A stretch of 64,000 bases of DNA from Peptococcus niger (GTDB lineage: Bacteria > Bacillota > Peptococcia > Peptococcales > Peptococcaceae): NCBI RefSeq assembly GCF_900101835.1, contig NZ_FNAF01000008.1, forward strand, positions 1-64,000. Reading direction: 5' to 3'. This document shows, one piece after another, positions 24,436 to 32,379 of the stretch. Each line of letters starts with the position of its first letter. Positions within the stretch are counted from its first letter, which is position 1. The notes under the pieces are model-generated. The model worked only from the letters and a program-made list of their open reading frames with translations, made no database searches and was not told the origin of the DNA. Position numbers and translations under genes: made by a program.

Positions 24436-25081
24436 TGAACGGGAGTTGACCCGGGCTTTAGAGGTAATCCTGTCCCATGAAGGCTATGAGGTCCAGGTGG
24501 CCGATGACGGCCGAGAGGCCCTGGCTTATGCACAAGCCGAGGCCTATGACGGCTATATTTTTGACATTATGATGCCGGTGATGGATGGCATCACCCTCCT
24601 GGAAACCCTCCGCGCCGCCGGAGACCAGACACCGGCTATCTTTTTAACGGCCAAAAGCGCCACGGACGATACCATTCGCGGCCTGGACGCCGGCGCCAAC
24701 GACTACCTCACCAAGCCCTTCGCCATGGGCGAGCTCCTGGCCCGGGTCCGGGCCTTGCTGCGGCGCGCGGAAAACGCCGCCCCCAAGGAGCAGGAGGTCC
24801 ACTGGGCCAATGTCCTCCTGGACTGTCGAAGCAACATGCTCCAAGGCAGCACCATGCGCCTGGCCCTGGCGCCGGACGAGGCCAAGCTCCTGCGGTCCTT
24901 GATCGAACACGCCGGCCAGCCCATCGCCCACAGCGAACTCCACCGGATGAGCCTGCCCAATGCCAGCGCCGATACGCTGAGCCTCTACCTGGACTACATC
25001 CAGCAAAAACTGGACTTCGTCGGCGCCGCCGGGCACTTGGTCCGGGATAACGGCACCGTCTACCTAAAGGCGGACCTATGA
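24413..25081 (+). CDS. Two-component response regulator (OmpR family)
   Basis: 222 residues from the ATG at 24413, with AAGGAGG 9 bases upstream inside the alarmone synthetase gene. The receiver has the acidic pair in LLADDERE, the phospho-acceptor Asp in YIFDIMMPVMDG, the Thr in FLTAK and the Lys in DYLTKPF. The C-terminal winged helix (about 130-222) is recognisable but divergent. Its stop overlaps the start of the kinase gene (ATGA type). Confidence 0.93.
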   Translation: MRLLLADDERELTRALEVILSHEGYEVQVADDGREALAYAQAEAYDGYIFDIMMPVMDGITLLETLRAAGDQTPAIFLTAKSATDDTIRGLDAGANDYLTKPFAMGELLARVRALLRRAENAAPKEQEVHWANVLLDCRSNMLQGSTMRLALAPDEAKLLRSLIEHAGQPIAHSELHRMSLPNASADTLSLYLDYIQQKLDFVGAAGHLVRDNGTVYLKADL

Positions 25082-26310
25082 TTCGCCGGTTGCGCTGGCG
25101 CTTTATTTTTTCCGCCATGAGCGCCCTCCTCTTGGTCATGATGGTCCTCTTGGGCGCGATCAACGGCCTGGCCTACTGGCAGAACATCGATAAAATTGAC
25201 GGCCTTATCGATTTAATCGCCACCCATGAAGGCCGCTTGCCGCAAAATATTCATGCCGCTGACGGCAAGCTGCGGAAAGAGTTGAAACTGAGCGCCGAAA
25301 CCCCTTATGAAACCCGCTACTTTACCGTCCGCTTAAATGGTGAAGACCGCCCTTACGCGGTCAACTTGAGCAATATTGCCGGCACCGGCAGTGACCGGGC
25401 AAAAATATTGGCCCGCATGGCCCTCAACAGCGATAAGCCGCGCGGGTCTTTAGATCATTTCCGTTACCGGGTCATCCAGGAGGGCAAGGGCAAGCTCTTG
25501 ATTTTTTTGGACACCCAGAATGAGGCCAACTTGCGCCGGGAATTTATCCGCAACAGCCTGTCCGTCTCCATTGTCGCCTTTTTTGCCACCTTTATCTTGG
25601 TGGTCCTTTTTTCCAAACGCGCCGTTCAGCCGATCATTGATAATCATAATTTACAGCGCCGCTTTATCAGTGATGCCGGCCATGAACTGAAAACGCCCTT
25701 GTCGATTATTTCTGCTAATGTGGACATCCTGGAACTGACCGGTGGCCAAAGCGAATGGACGGAAAGCATCCATCGCCAGGTGGACCGGATGAACAGCCTG
25801 ATTGGTGAATTGTTAAAGCTCTCCACCATGGAGGACCGGGCCATGAGGCCACGAGACTATGAACTCCAAGATCTTTCTCAAATCACAGAGGAAATCGCCG
25901 AATCCTTTCAGCCGGTGGCCCAGCACGATAAAAAAGCGCTGGCCATCGCCATTGAGCCAAATGTTCGTATCTTAGCCGACGGCCAGAGCCTGGCCAACCT
26001 CGTTTCCGTCCTGGTGGACAACGCCTTAAAATATTCTCCTCAAGACAGCACGGTGGAGATTGCCCTCCACAGCCACAACCGCCAGGGGGCCCGCCTGTCT
26101 GTGAGCAATACCTGCCTGAACCCGCCCAATGTGGCCGAATTAAACCGCCTCTTTGAGCGTTTTTACCGCGCCGACCCTTCCCGCGCCAGACAAAGCGGCG
26201 GCTTTGGCATTGGCCTGTCCATGGCAAAGGCCATTGTCCAAGCCCATAAAGGCCAGGTGACCGCCGACTTGCAAGATGACCGGATCACCTTTACCGTCCT
26301 CTTGCCTTAA
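25078..26310 (+). CDS. Sensor histidine kinase
   Basis: 410 residues: membrane helix (about 10-32), extracytoplasmic sensor region (33-158), second helix (159-180), then HisKA with the phospho-accepting His in SDAGHELKTPLSI. The ATPase domain has an N box (LVDNALKYS) and a G box (GGFGIGLSMAKAIVQAHKG). It overlaps the response regulator gene by 4 bases and is its partner. The signal is unknown. The link to a (p)ppGpp synthetase in one transcript suggests an envelope or nutrient stress response. Confidence 0.93.
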   Translation: MIRRLRWRFIFSAMSALLLVMMVLLGAINGLAYWQNIDKIDGLIDLIATHEGRLPQNIHAADGKLRKELKLSAETPYETRYFTVRLNGEDRPYAVNLSNIAGTGSDRAKILARMALNSDKPRGSLDHFRYRVIQEGKGKLLIFLDTQNEANLRREFIRNSLSVSIVAFFATFILVVLFSKRAVQPIIDNHNLQRRFISDAGHELKTPLSIISANVDILELTGGQSEWTESIHRQVDRMNSLIGELLKLSTMEDRAMRPRDYELQDLSQITEEIAESFQPVAQHDKKALAIAIEPNVRILADGQSLANLVSVLVDNALKYSPQDSTVEIALHSHNRQGARLSVSNTCLNPPNVAELNRLFERFYRADPSRARQSGGFGIGLSMAKAIVQAHKGQVTADLQDDRITFTVLLP

Positions 26311-26335
26311 CCGGCAAGTAACCCCCATCACTGCA

Positions 26336-26378
26336 AAGAACCTCCGCAAGCGACAAGGGGACGCCTGCGGAGGTTCTT
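26336..26378. terminator. Bidirectional terminator
   Basis: AAGAACCTCCGCA (26336-26348) pairs with TGCGGAGGTTCTT (26366-26378). It lies between convergent genes. Confidence 0.88.
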
Positions 26379-26390
26379 CTTATGCGATTC

Positions 26391-27155
26391 TTAGCGAGAC
26401 GAGGACGGGCGATCGGTCCGGCTGTGAGGGTCATCGTTTTTCCGCTGCTTGTTCAAGCTGCGGAAGCTGTCTGCGCGGGGTAGGGTATCGACAAAAGACT
26501 GCGGTCGGTCTATGCCGGCATAGCGGTCGCGGCCGGCTGACGAGGACATCCTCGCCCCATCAGACGAAGACGACCGCCGGTCTGTCGGGGGAATCTTCCG
26601 GCCGGAAGGCCCCATGCCCGGTTGCCGAGAAGCAGCCGCATGGCTGACCGGACGCCGCGCCGCTTGTTCCTGCCGCTGGCGGTCTGTCGCCGGTCGCTGG
26701 GTCCCTGTGGACGGCCGGTCTGCCGGAGGCCGCCGGTTTGCCCGCTGCCCCCCTGTCCCGGCGGCGCCTGAAGCGGCCGCTTCAGGGCGATGGGGTTCAA
26801 AGCGTTCCCGGGTCACATCGCGCCGCACCTGACGGCGGCTGTCTGTCCGGGACCGGTTCTTGCGGGTCCGCTCGCTGCGGATGTCCACCAATAAAAGCCA
26901 GGTGATCAATGCCGGCAAGGCATAAAGGACAAAGAGCGCCACCGAGGCTGCGAAGGACACCACGCTGAAACTCACCGTAGCGGTGGTTTTAAAGTTGGGC
27001 ACAGAGGCCGCCACCGCCAGCACCGAATATACAAGAGGAATAATGAGTCCGAGGAAAAGCCGACGCTGACGGGCCAGGATATTTTGACCAGAGACCCCAA
27101 CCACAACCAAGACCACAATAATGGCAAACGTTACGAGCGATTTCAACCAAAACAC
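26391..27155 (-). CDS. Membrane protein with long arginine-rich disordered tail
   Basis: 254 residues. Three membrane helices (about 5-24, 33-53, 64-92) are followed by a cytoplasmic tail of about 155 residues, very rich in Arg, Ser, Pro, Ala and Gln and without a recognisable fold. The tail's charge suggests binding of nucleic acid, phospholipid or another acidic partner, or a scaffold role; this is inference. It is divergent from the polymer-forming membrane protein gene. The family is unknown. Confidence 0.7.
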   Translation of the reverse strand: MFWLKSLVTFAIIVVLVVVGVSGQNILARQRRLFLGLIIPLVYSVLAVAASVPNFKTTATVSFSVVSFAASVALFVLYALPALITWLLLVDIRSERTRKNRSRTDSRRQVRRDVTRERFEPHRPEAAASGAAGTGGQRANRRPPADRPSTGTQRPATDRQRQEQAARRPVSHAAASRQPGMGPSGRKIPPTDRRSSSSDGARMSSSAGRDRYAGIDRPQSFVDTLPRADSFRSLNKQRKNDDPHSRTDRPSSSR

Positions 27156-27315
27156 ATAAAAGCCCCCTTTCTGAATAGCTTTTTTTGTAGTATATCATAC
27201 TTTATGGGCGCATTAAAGTTTTGTAAAAGGGCCTGAGCCTATTGCGCCAAATGGCCGTTGACGGTAAACTAAGGGTACGATAACAAGATGATTTGACCTG
27301 CAAAGGAGTTGACTT

Positions 27316-28773
27316 ATGAAACACAAGAGCTTATACCTACCGTTTAAATGTTTGCTCAGTTTGATGGTTTGTTTGGCGTTGGTCCTTTTGCCGGTGGCCG
27401 CTTTGGCGACAGACCTGCCGACCAGCGCTGCGGTCCCGGAAGGGTCCTCTTCCGCCGCGGGCAGTGTCCCAACCACCACCACAGAAACTGAAGGGGGCAC
27501 CGTTTTTCGCAGCGGTTCTACGGTAACCATCTCTGAAGACATCAACGGCAACGCTTTTGCCACCGGCGAGACCGTCACCGTATCCGGCACGGTCAAGGGG
27601 GATGTCTTTGCCGCCGGGAACCGGGTCATTATTGACGGGGTCGTCACCGGCAATGTTTTTGCCGCCGGCCGCAGCGTTCACCTGGGCCCGCAGGCGGATA
27701 TTCGCGGCGATGTTTACCTGACCGGCCAATCCCTCTCTGCCTCTTCTACGGCAAAAATTGCCCAGGAAGCCTATCTGGCCGGGCAAGATTTAACCCTGGC
27801 CGGGACGATTGGTCGCCAGCTCTGGGCCTCCGGCGAAAAAATAAGGATTGACGCCCTGATTAAAGGTGATGCCAAAGCTGAAGGCGATAAGGTCAGCTTA
27901 CACAAGGGCAGCGTCATCGGGGGGAATTTTACCTACAGCGGTAAATTGACCCAAGAGCCGGGCGCTAAAATCAAGGGTGACACCATCCAGTTGCGGACAT
28001 CCACCGGTGATAAAAACACCCCTCTGGATATGTTCTTTGCCTTTTTGGAAACATTCCTGGCCGCCTTCGGCTTCTGGCTGATCATCCGCCTGGGTGCCCG
28101 CAGCGCCTGGCCAAAGATGACCCGTCCCTTCTTCCGACGCCCGGTGAAAAGCCTGGTCATTGGGCTCTTGCTCACCATCGGCGTCCCCCTCTTTGCCATC
28201 CTTTTCTTCTTTACGATTAAAGGCATTCCGCTGGCGCTCACTTTTATGGCGGTTTACATCAGCTCCGCCAGCTTGCCAGCCTTTGTCCTGGCCCTCTTCT
28301 TGGCCGCCCTTTTCAGTGCCAAAAAAGATTGCCGCGGCACCGCCAGTCCCCTTTTGATGATCCTTATGATTCTCATCCTGGCAGGGGTTCAGACGGGCGC
28401 AGGCTACCTATCCGGCGTCGGCCAGATGGTCAATATGGTCCTCGGCCTGCTTAGCCTCTGGCTCTTCTGGTCAATGGTTGCCGCTTGCTTTATTGCGGCA
28501 AACGATGCCGACGATCTGGCAGATGACTTGGCCGCGCTCCAGGCGGAAGAAGCCCAGCCGGCAGAAGAAACGGCCAGCCCGAAAGAAAACCCGGTCCCGG
28601 CGGCTGAGGTCACCCGCCGGGAAAAACCGCTTGCGCCGACGGTCGATGACCACGATAACGATGCCACCCGCATCAATATCCCGATCGACGAAAGGGCTCA
28701 TGGCCGCCGGTCAGACAACCCCGTCGAACCGATGGACCCTAAAAATCCTTTAAGCGGCAGCCACGACGCCTAA
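27316..28773 (+). CDS. Polymer-forming (bactofilin-like) membrane protein
   Basis: 485 residues. Signal peptide (1-31), then a right-handed beta-helix of short repeats (about 60-235; units such as NAFATGETVTVSGTVKGDVF) of the polymer-forming cytoskeletal type. Four to five membrane helices follow (about 237-395), then a charged tail (about 400-485). The beta-helix should lie outside the membrane. Such proteins are thought to scaffold envelope structures. AAAGGAG lies before the ATG and TTGACG (near 27270) with a TAACAA box may be the promoter. An IS element has inserted about 74 bases after its stop. Confidence 0.85.
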   Translation: MKHKSLYLPFKCLLSLMVCLALVLLPVAALATDLPTSAAVPEGSSSAAGSVPTTTTETEGGTVFRSGSTVTISEDINGNAFATGETVTVSGTVKGDVFAAGNRVIIDGVVTGNVFAAGRSVHLGPQADIRGDVYLTGQSLSASSTAKIAQEAYLAGQDLTLAGTIGRQLWASGEKIRIDALIKGDAKAEGDKVSLHKGSVIGGNFTYSGKLTQEPGAKIKGDTIQLRTSTGDKNTPLDMFFAFLETFLAAFGFWLIIRLGARSAWPKMTRPFFRRPVKSLVIGLLLTIGVPLFAILFFFTIKGIPLALTFMAVYISSASLPAFVLALFLAALFSAKKDCRGTASPLLMILMILILAGVQTGAGYLSGVGQMVNMVLGLLSLWLFWSMVAACFIAANDADDLADDLAALQAEEAQPAEETASPKENPVPAAEVTRREKPLAPTVDDHDNDATRINIPIDERAHGRRSDNPVEPMDPKNPLSGSHDA

Positions 28774-28814
28774 GCCCATGCTTGGACCAAGCGGTCCTTA
28801 CGCAACCACCCCAA

Positions 28815-28827
28815 TAAAAAAACGATG
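28815..28827. terminator. Left arm of a terminator split by the IS insertion
   Basis: AATAAAAAAACGATG here matches, as reverse complement, CATCGCTTTTTAT at 39297-39309, just past the other end of the IS. Together they would form a bidirectional terminator between the convergent genes ending at 28773 and 39343. Confidence 0.4.
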
Positions 28828-28846
28828 CAGTCTTCAAGGCTTAGAG

Positions 28847-28865
28847 TGACCCCATAAAGTTGGAC
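28847..28865. repeat. IS terminal inverted repeat, left
   Basis: TGACCCCATAAAGTTGGAC; pairs with the repeat at 39269-39287, with two mismatches. Confidence 0.85.
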
Positions 28866-28868
28866 TTA

Positions 28869-28903
28869 ATCGAGCAAGCATTTCGCTTGCTCGATTTTAT
28901 TTT
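28869..28903 (-). terminator. Hairpin at the IS orfB end
   Basis: ATCGAGCAAGC/GCTTGCTCGAT stem with a 5-base loop just inside the left IS end. It has a T-rich run on the plus side, so it may act as a terminator facing into the IS from outside. Confidence 0.55.
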
Positions 28904-28917
28904 ACATAACATTCCTT

Positions 28918-29575
28918 CTATGCAGATGTCATTCGTTCACGGTATTGCTTCGGACTCAGGCCTCCTAACTTTTCCTTGATTCGATCGTTGTTGTAGTAAC
29001 GGATGAAGCCTTCGATAGGCCGGACAAGCTCTTCCCGGCTTCGGTAAACGTAGCCATCGTAGATTCCTCTTTTCAGTAGACTGAAAAATTCTCCATGGGT
29101 GCGTTGTCGTAGCAGTTGCCTTTTCTCGACATGCTCTGAAAGATGTGATGTTTTTCAGCCTGGCTTGATAGGCCGTTATTTGCTAGCCCCAGCCGCGATC
29201 GGAGTGGAAGGTGCGCCGGTAAGGGACAGAGGCGTTAAAGCGTCGATGGATGCGATATTTCTTGATTTTGCCAACGACGCCTTTGTAGGCGCTGTATTTC
29301 TTGTATTTCCTGCCATAGGAAGGGACTTGAAGGCCCATGACCTGGACCAGTCGTTGAACTTTCTTTTTGTTTGCCACCCAACCACGGTTCTTCAGTTCCA
29401 GGTGGATCCTTCGATAGCCATAGTCTTTGTGGTCCTGCCGAATGGCCAGGATGTCGTCTTTTAAAGCTTGGTCTTTATCTTCTCTGCTCCACTTTTTCTG
29501 CCAGTACATAAAGGTGGATTTTGGAAATTTTATGGCGGCAAGAATCTCTGTTAGTTGGATTTGTAATTGTTGACC
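28918..29575 (-). pseudogene. IS3-family transposase orfB remnant
   Basis: The frame at 29183-29575 starts in mid-protein (LTEILAAIKFPKSTFMYWQ) and carries the HTH_21 region (DYGYRRIHLELKNRGW). It then jumps to HSDRGWG, so the part with the first catalytic Asp is missing. After a frameshift near 29180 the downstream part (NCYDNAPMENF, with the catalytic Glu) is in another frame. A further shift near 29085 leads to RSREELVRPIEGFIRYYN and a stop at 28918. The 5' end of the gene is cut off by the transposon. It cannot encode an active transposase. Confidence 0.85.
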
Positions 29576-29599
29576 CTGTTGCTACTTGTCAAGGACTTT

Positions 29600-29785
29600 T
29601 TAATCAAAATCATCTTTTTTTTCGTCCGATTTTCTCCGAAATTCCCTCAACATTATCCTTTTTAGTTTATCTTGCATAGTTTCACTGCTTTTATCATTAA
29701 AATGGACAATCACCTCCTAAGTGGTCTTTCCAATCTTCTTTATCGTCTTTGTTCCTGTAGTTTGTTCATTTCTTTTTTCTTGCAT
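29600..29785 (-). pseudogene. TnpW-like transposon protein, in-frame amber stop
   Basis: From the ATG at 29785 (AAGGAG 5 bases upstream) the frame reads to KKIGKTT and then TAG (29717-29719). It continues in the same frame as EVIVHFNDKSSETMQDKLKRI to a TAA at 29600. TnpW-like proteins have GKTTY followed by a V-x-V-H-F strand, so the TAG stands at the place of the tyrosine. The whole product would be 61 residues. It is too small and broken to appear as one open frame. Confidence 0.7.
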
Positions 29786-29804
29786 ATTTTCTCCTTTCTT
29801 TGCA

Positions 29805-29843
29805 ATAAAAAATGACGATTAGTGATTTTTTCCAATCGTCATT
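29805..29843 (-). terminator. Terminator of the DUF1016 gene
   Basis: AATGACGATT (29811-29820) pairs with AATCGTCATT (29834-29843), followed by a T-run on the minus strand. Confidence 0.85.
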
Positions 29844-29873
29844 AGCTAATATCCATTCATTTCTTTTCTATTT

Positions 29874-30872
29874 TTAATTATCCGTATCTATTTCCTTAAT
29901 CTTTTTCTCTATTTCTTCGATACTCGGCAAACTGCTCTTATATTCTGATTCAAGCAATTTAGTAATCTCATATTTGCTGATACCTATAGGTTGTGATATT
30001 TGTTCTAATGAATATTCACAAACAACATCGTTTTTATCTTTACAAATAAGAAGTCCAATCGTAGCATTATCTCTATCGGTTTTTAGCTCTCTATTCACTG
30101 CTGTTACATAGAAATTAAGCTGTCCTAAATGTTCCGGCTTAAACTTCTCCGCTTTCAATTCTATAACAATGTAAGAATGGAGTTTCAAATTGTAAAACAG
30201 CAAATCAATATAAAAATCATCGCCATTTATATTTAAGTGGTATTCTTTGCCGATATAAGCAAACCCCTCGCCAAGTTCAAGCAAAAAATCAGAAATCTTG
30301 TCAACCAGTTCTTTTTGAAGTTCTCTCTCATCGTATCCTTCACGAATGGTAAGAAAGTCAAAATGATATGGATCTTTTAATGTCTGTCTTGCAAGATCTG
30401 ATTGCAAAGCGGGTAACCTTTTTTCAAAGTTTGTTATAGATTTTCCTTCTCTGCCATATAATCCGCTTTCTATTTGATGTTCAAGTACATTCCTGCTCCA
30501 CCCGTTCTCAATGGTTTTATTAACATAATAGATGGCTTCATCAATGGTCTTGCACTTATTTATTATTCTTTGATTATGTCCCCATGGTATCTGTTTAATA
30601 TGGTTAATCACTCTTTCATCAAATTGGGCTACAGCCTGCAGCCCTTTTGATTTGCTGTCGTTATTTTCTATTTCGGCTACACCTTGTAGCCCTTTCATAT
30701 AAAATGAATACCATCTTCTGATATACTTAATATTTGTTTCAGAAAAACCTTTCATATCAGGAAATTCTTTTTGTAAATCTTTAGCTAACGATTTTATAAA
30801 GGCATCTCCCCATGAATGTTGTTCTTGATTTTTTACAATGTATTCTCCCAAAGTCCAATATAAATCTAGCAA
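29874..30872 (-). CDS. PDDEXK nuclease domain protein (DUF1016/YhcG), 5' end damaged
   Basis: 332 residues from a TTG. The N-terminal DUF1016 domain (LLDLYWTLGEYI, FPDMKGFSETNIKYIRRWY) and the C-terminal nuclease part (FYIDLLFYNLKLHSYIVIELKAEKF, with Asp and ExK) are both present. Homology continues upstream of the TTG in the same frame (SSQLKAAIKVNYE) but a TAA blocks it with no start in between. A GTG with AAAGGAG (near 30950) reads into another frame that ends soon. So a 5' frameshift is likely. YhcG-like proteins are linked to phage and restriction defence. The shortened product may or may not be active. Confidence 0.75.
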   Translation of the reverse strand: MLDLYWTLGEYIVKNQEQHSWGDAFIKSLAKDLQKEFPDMKGFSETNIKYIRRWYSFYMKGLQGVAEIENNDSKSKGLQAVAQFDERVINHIKQIPWGHNQRIINKCKTIDEAIYYVNKTIENGWSRNVLEHQIESGLYGREGKSITNFEKRLPALQSDLARQTLKDPYHFDFLTIREGYDERELQKELVDKISDFLLELGEGFAYIGKEYHLNINGDDFYIDLLFYNLKLHSYIVIELKAEKFKPEHLGQLNFYVTAVNRELKTDRDNATIGLLICKDKNDVVCEYSLEQISQPIGISKYEITKLLESEYKSSLPSIEEIEKKIKEIDTDN

Positions 30873-30959
30873 CTCATAATTTACCTTTATTGCAGCTTTA
30901 AGTTGGCTACTTCTTACTTTCTCTATGAGTATGCAAACTTTTGGTTTCCACTGTCTTTT

Positions 30960-31245
30960 TCTCCTTTATCTGTTTTTAGTTTTGGAATTTTACTATCCTA
31001 ATGTTCAGGGGGTATCTTCGCTCCCTTTTTCAAAGGGCGCAAAGATACACCGACTATACTCGGTGCTTTGCGTTCCTGCGGAAAGCTATTCGCTCCGCTA
31101 AGGAAATAAAAACGCTAAAGCATTTTTATTTATTCAAAGGGGCTACTCCCCCTTAGACCCCTGTGAACTTTGCTTTTTGTAGATTTTTCAAATCCACAAA
31201 AAAGCAAAGTGTTAAAATGTTTCTCACTTTGCTCCATCTCAGTTT
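30960..31245 (-). other. Structured gene-free region, possible remnant transfer origin
   Basis: Between the DUF3847 and DUF1016 genes. It holds a long imperfect hairpin (about 31168-31211, arms of about 18 bases), a CACCGA/TCGGTG inverted repeat (about 31050-31067), and a short repeat around the ATGC at about 31110-31126. Mobilisable elements of this kind usually carry a relaxase gene and origin of transfer beside DUF3847. The relaxase gene is gone here, and I cannot identify a nick site. Confidence 0.3.
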
Positions 31246-31596
31246 CTAATACATTTTTGTGTTTTCTTCTTCAAGATTTGGTTTTTCTTCTAATGAGATT
31301 TCTTTTTCTCTTAAATGAATTTCTGTAAGTTCTTTTAACTTTTCTCTATTTCGATTATCGGAAAGTACATAATCTAAAAAGGCATAGATTAAATCATTAT
31401 CTGTATTTTCTTCTACTCCGGTTATCTGTTTTTCAAATTTCTCAAACACGCCACCTTTTTCTACTTTTCTTTTCGTATCGGCACTTCTTTTCAGTTTACT
31501 TTTTTTCTGTTTTAATAGCTTAATCTTGTTTTCCGCCTGTTCTTTTTTCTTGGTTTCTTTTTCTAACTGGCTCATTACATTTTCTAACTCTTTCAT
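31246..31596 (-). CDS. DUF3847 family protein of mobile elements
   Basis: 116 residues, highly charged. An N-terminal coiled coil (about 1-45; LEKETKKKEQAENKIKLLKQ) is followed by DTKRKVEKGGVFEKF and a helical C terminus. DUF3847 proteins occur in mobilisable elements just upstream of the relaxase gene and may help transfer or replication; the role is not proven. Here the gene that should follow is missing. Confidence 0.8.
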   Translation of the reverse strand: MKELENVMSQLEKETKKKEQAENKIKLLKQKKSKLKRSADTKRKVEKGGVFEKFEKQITGVEENTDNDLIYAFLDYVLSDNRNREKLKELTEIHLREKEISLEEKPNLEEENTKMY

Positions 31597-31682
31597 TTTT
31601 CATTCCTCCGTTTCAATATTGTTACGTTCCAAATAAAGAAAGGCTAAGTACCTTTCTTTGATACTTAACCTTTCCCATCTCT

Positions 31683-32100
31683 TTAGAATTTATCTTCTAA
31701 AAGTTTTCTTAGTTTTTCTAAAATCTTATCCCTCCTTTTCCCAATTGCTTGATAGCTTACTTTTTTCTTTTTTGCCAATCGACCTTAGACTTTCTTCTTT
31801 GTAGAAAATGGCTTCTATCAACTCTCTTTCTTTTTTTGTGAGTGTAGCTAATGCCTTGTTTAATTCTTCAATTTGCATTTTGACTTCTACAATTTTTTCT
31901 AAGTCTATTCTTTCATCTATGATGTTGTCTACAAAGTGTCCGTCATAATCCAGTGCTGAAAACGGTATTACATTGTTTTTCCAATCTTTCTTGATAAGGT
32001 ATTTTTCATGCTCGGTTATCTTCCAATAGGCTTTATATACTTCTTCACTGACCTTAATCGCTTTTCCTTTGACATAAAGGTAGTAATCCTTTTTATCCAT
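31683..32100 (-). pseudogene. Sigma-70-like factor of mobile elements, frameshifted
   Basis: From the ATG at 32100 the frame gives 124 residues with a region-4-like HTH start (TLTKKERELIEAIFYKEESLRSIGKK). It then runs out of phase in A-runs (31761-31773). One base shift restores KVSYQAIGKRRDKILEKLRKLL and a stop at 31683, which completes the recognition helix. Related factors in Tn916/Tn4451-type elements control excision or transfer genes. The truncated product lacks the DNA-contacting helix. It may be a true mutation or a homopolymer sequencing error. Confidence 0.7.
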
Positions 32101-32145
32101 TGTGTATTCCTCCTTTTCTGTTCTCTGATTTTGCTTTTTGAGAAT

Positions 32146-32186
32146 AAAAAAAGAGGACTTCTACACTTTGGCGTAAAATGTCCTCC
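32146..32186 (-). terminator. Terminator/attenuator before the sigma-like gene
   Basis: GAGGAC...GTCCTC hairpin (32153-32185) followed on the minus strand by seven T residues, just after a small reading frame. Confidence 0.65.
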
Positions 32187-32211
32187 GAATTGAAAAGAGT
32201 TTACCTTTTCT

Positions 32212-32304
32212 TTAGATGTATTTAATTGTTTGAGAGAATAGACAACTATAAGGCAAATAGAAATTTTTGTTATCTATTTCTTTTGTATATAAAGATTTTT
32301 CCAT
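32212..32304 (-). CDS. Possible 30-residue leader peptide
   Basis: ATG at 32304, stop at 32212, preceded by AAGGGATGGGTG. The peptide starts MEKSLYTKEIDNKNFY and ends QTIKYI. It lies after the MATE gene and just before a hairpin terminator and the sigma-like gene, the layout of an attenuation leader as seen before some resistance and transposon genes. It may be only a chance frame. Confidence 0.4.
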   Translation of the reverse strand: MEKSLYTKEIDNKNFYLPYSCLFSQTIKYI

Positions 32305-32379
32305 TTTAATCACCCATCCCTTATAGTTAAACAATATTCATACATCAAACCTTTCTAATTTTTTATTTTGTCTTTTAAG

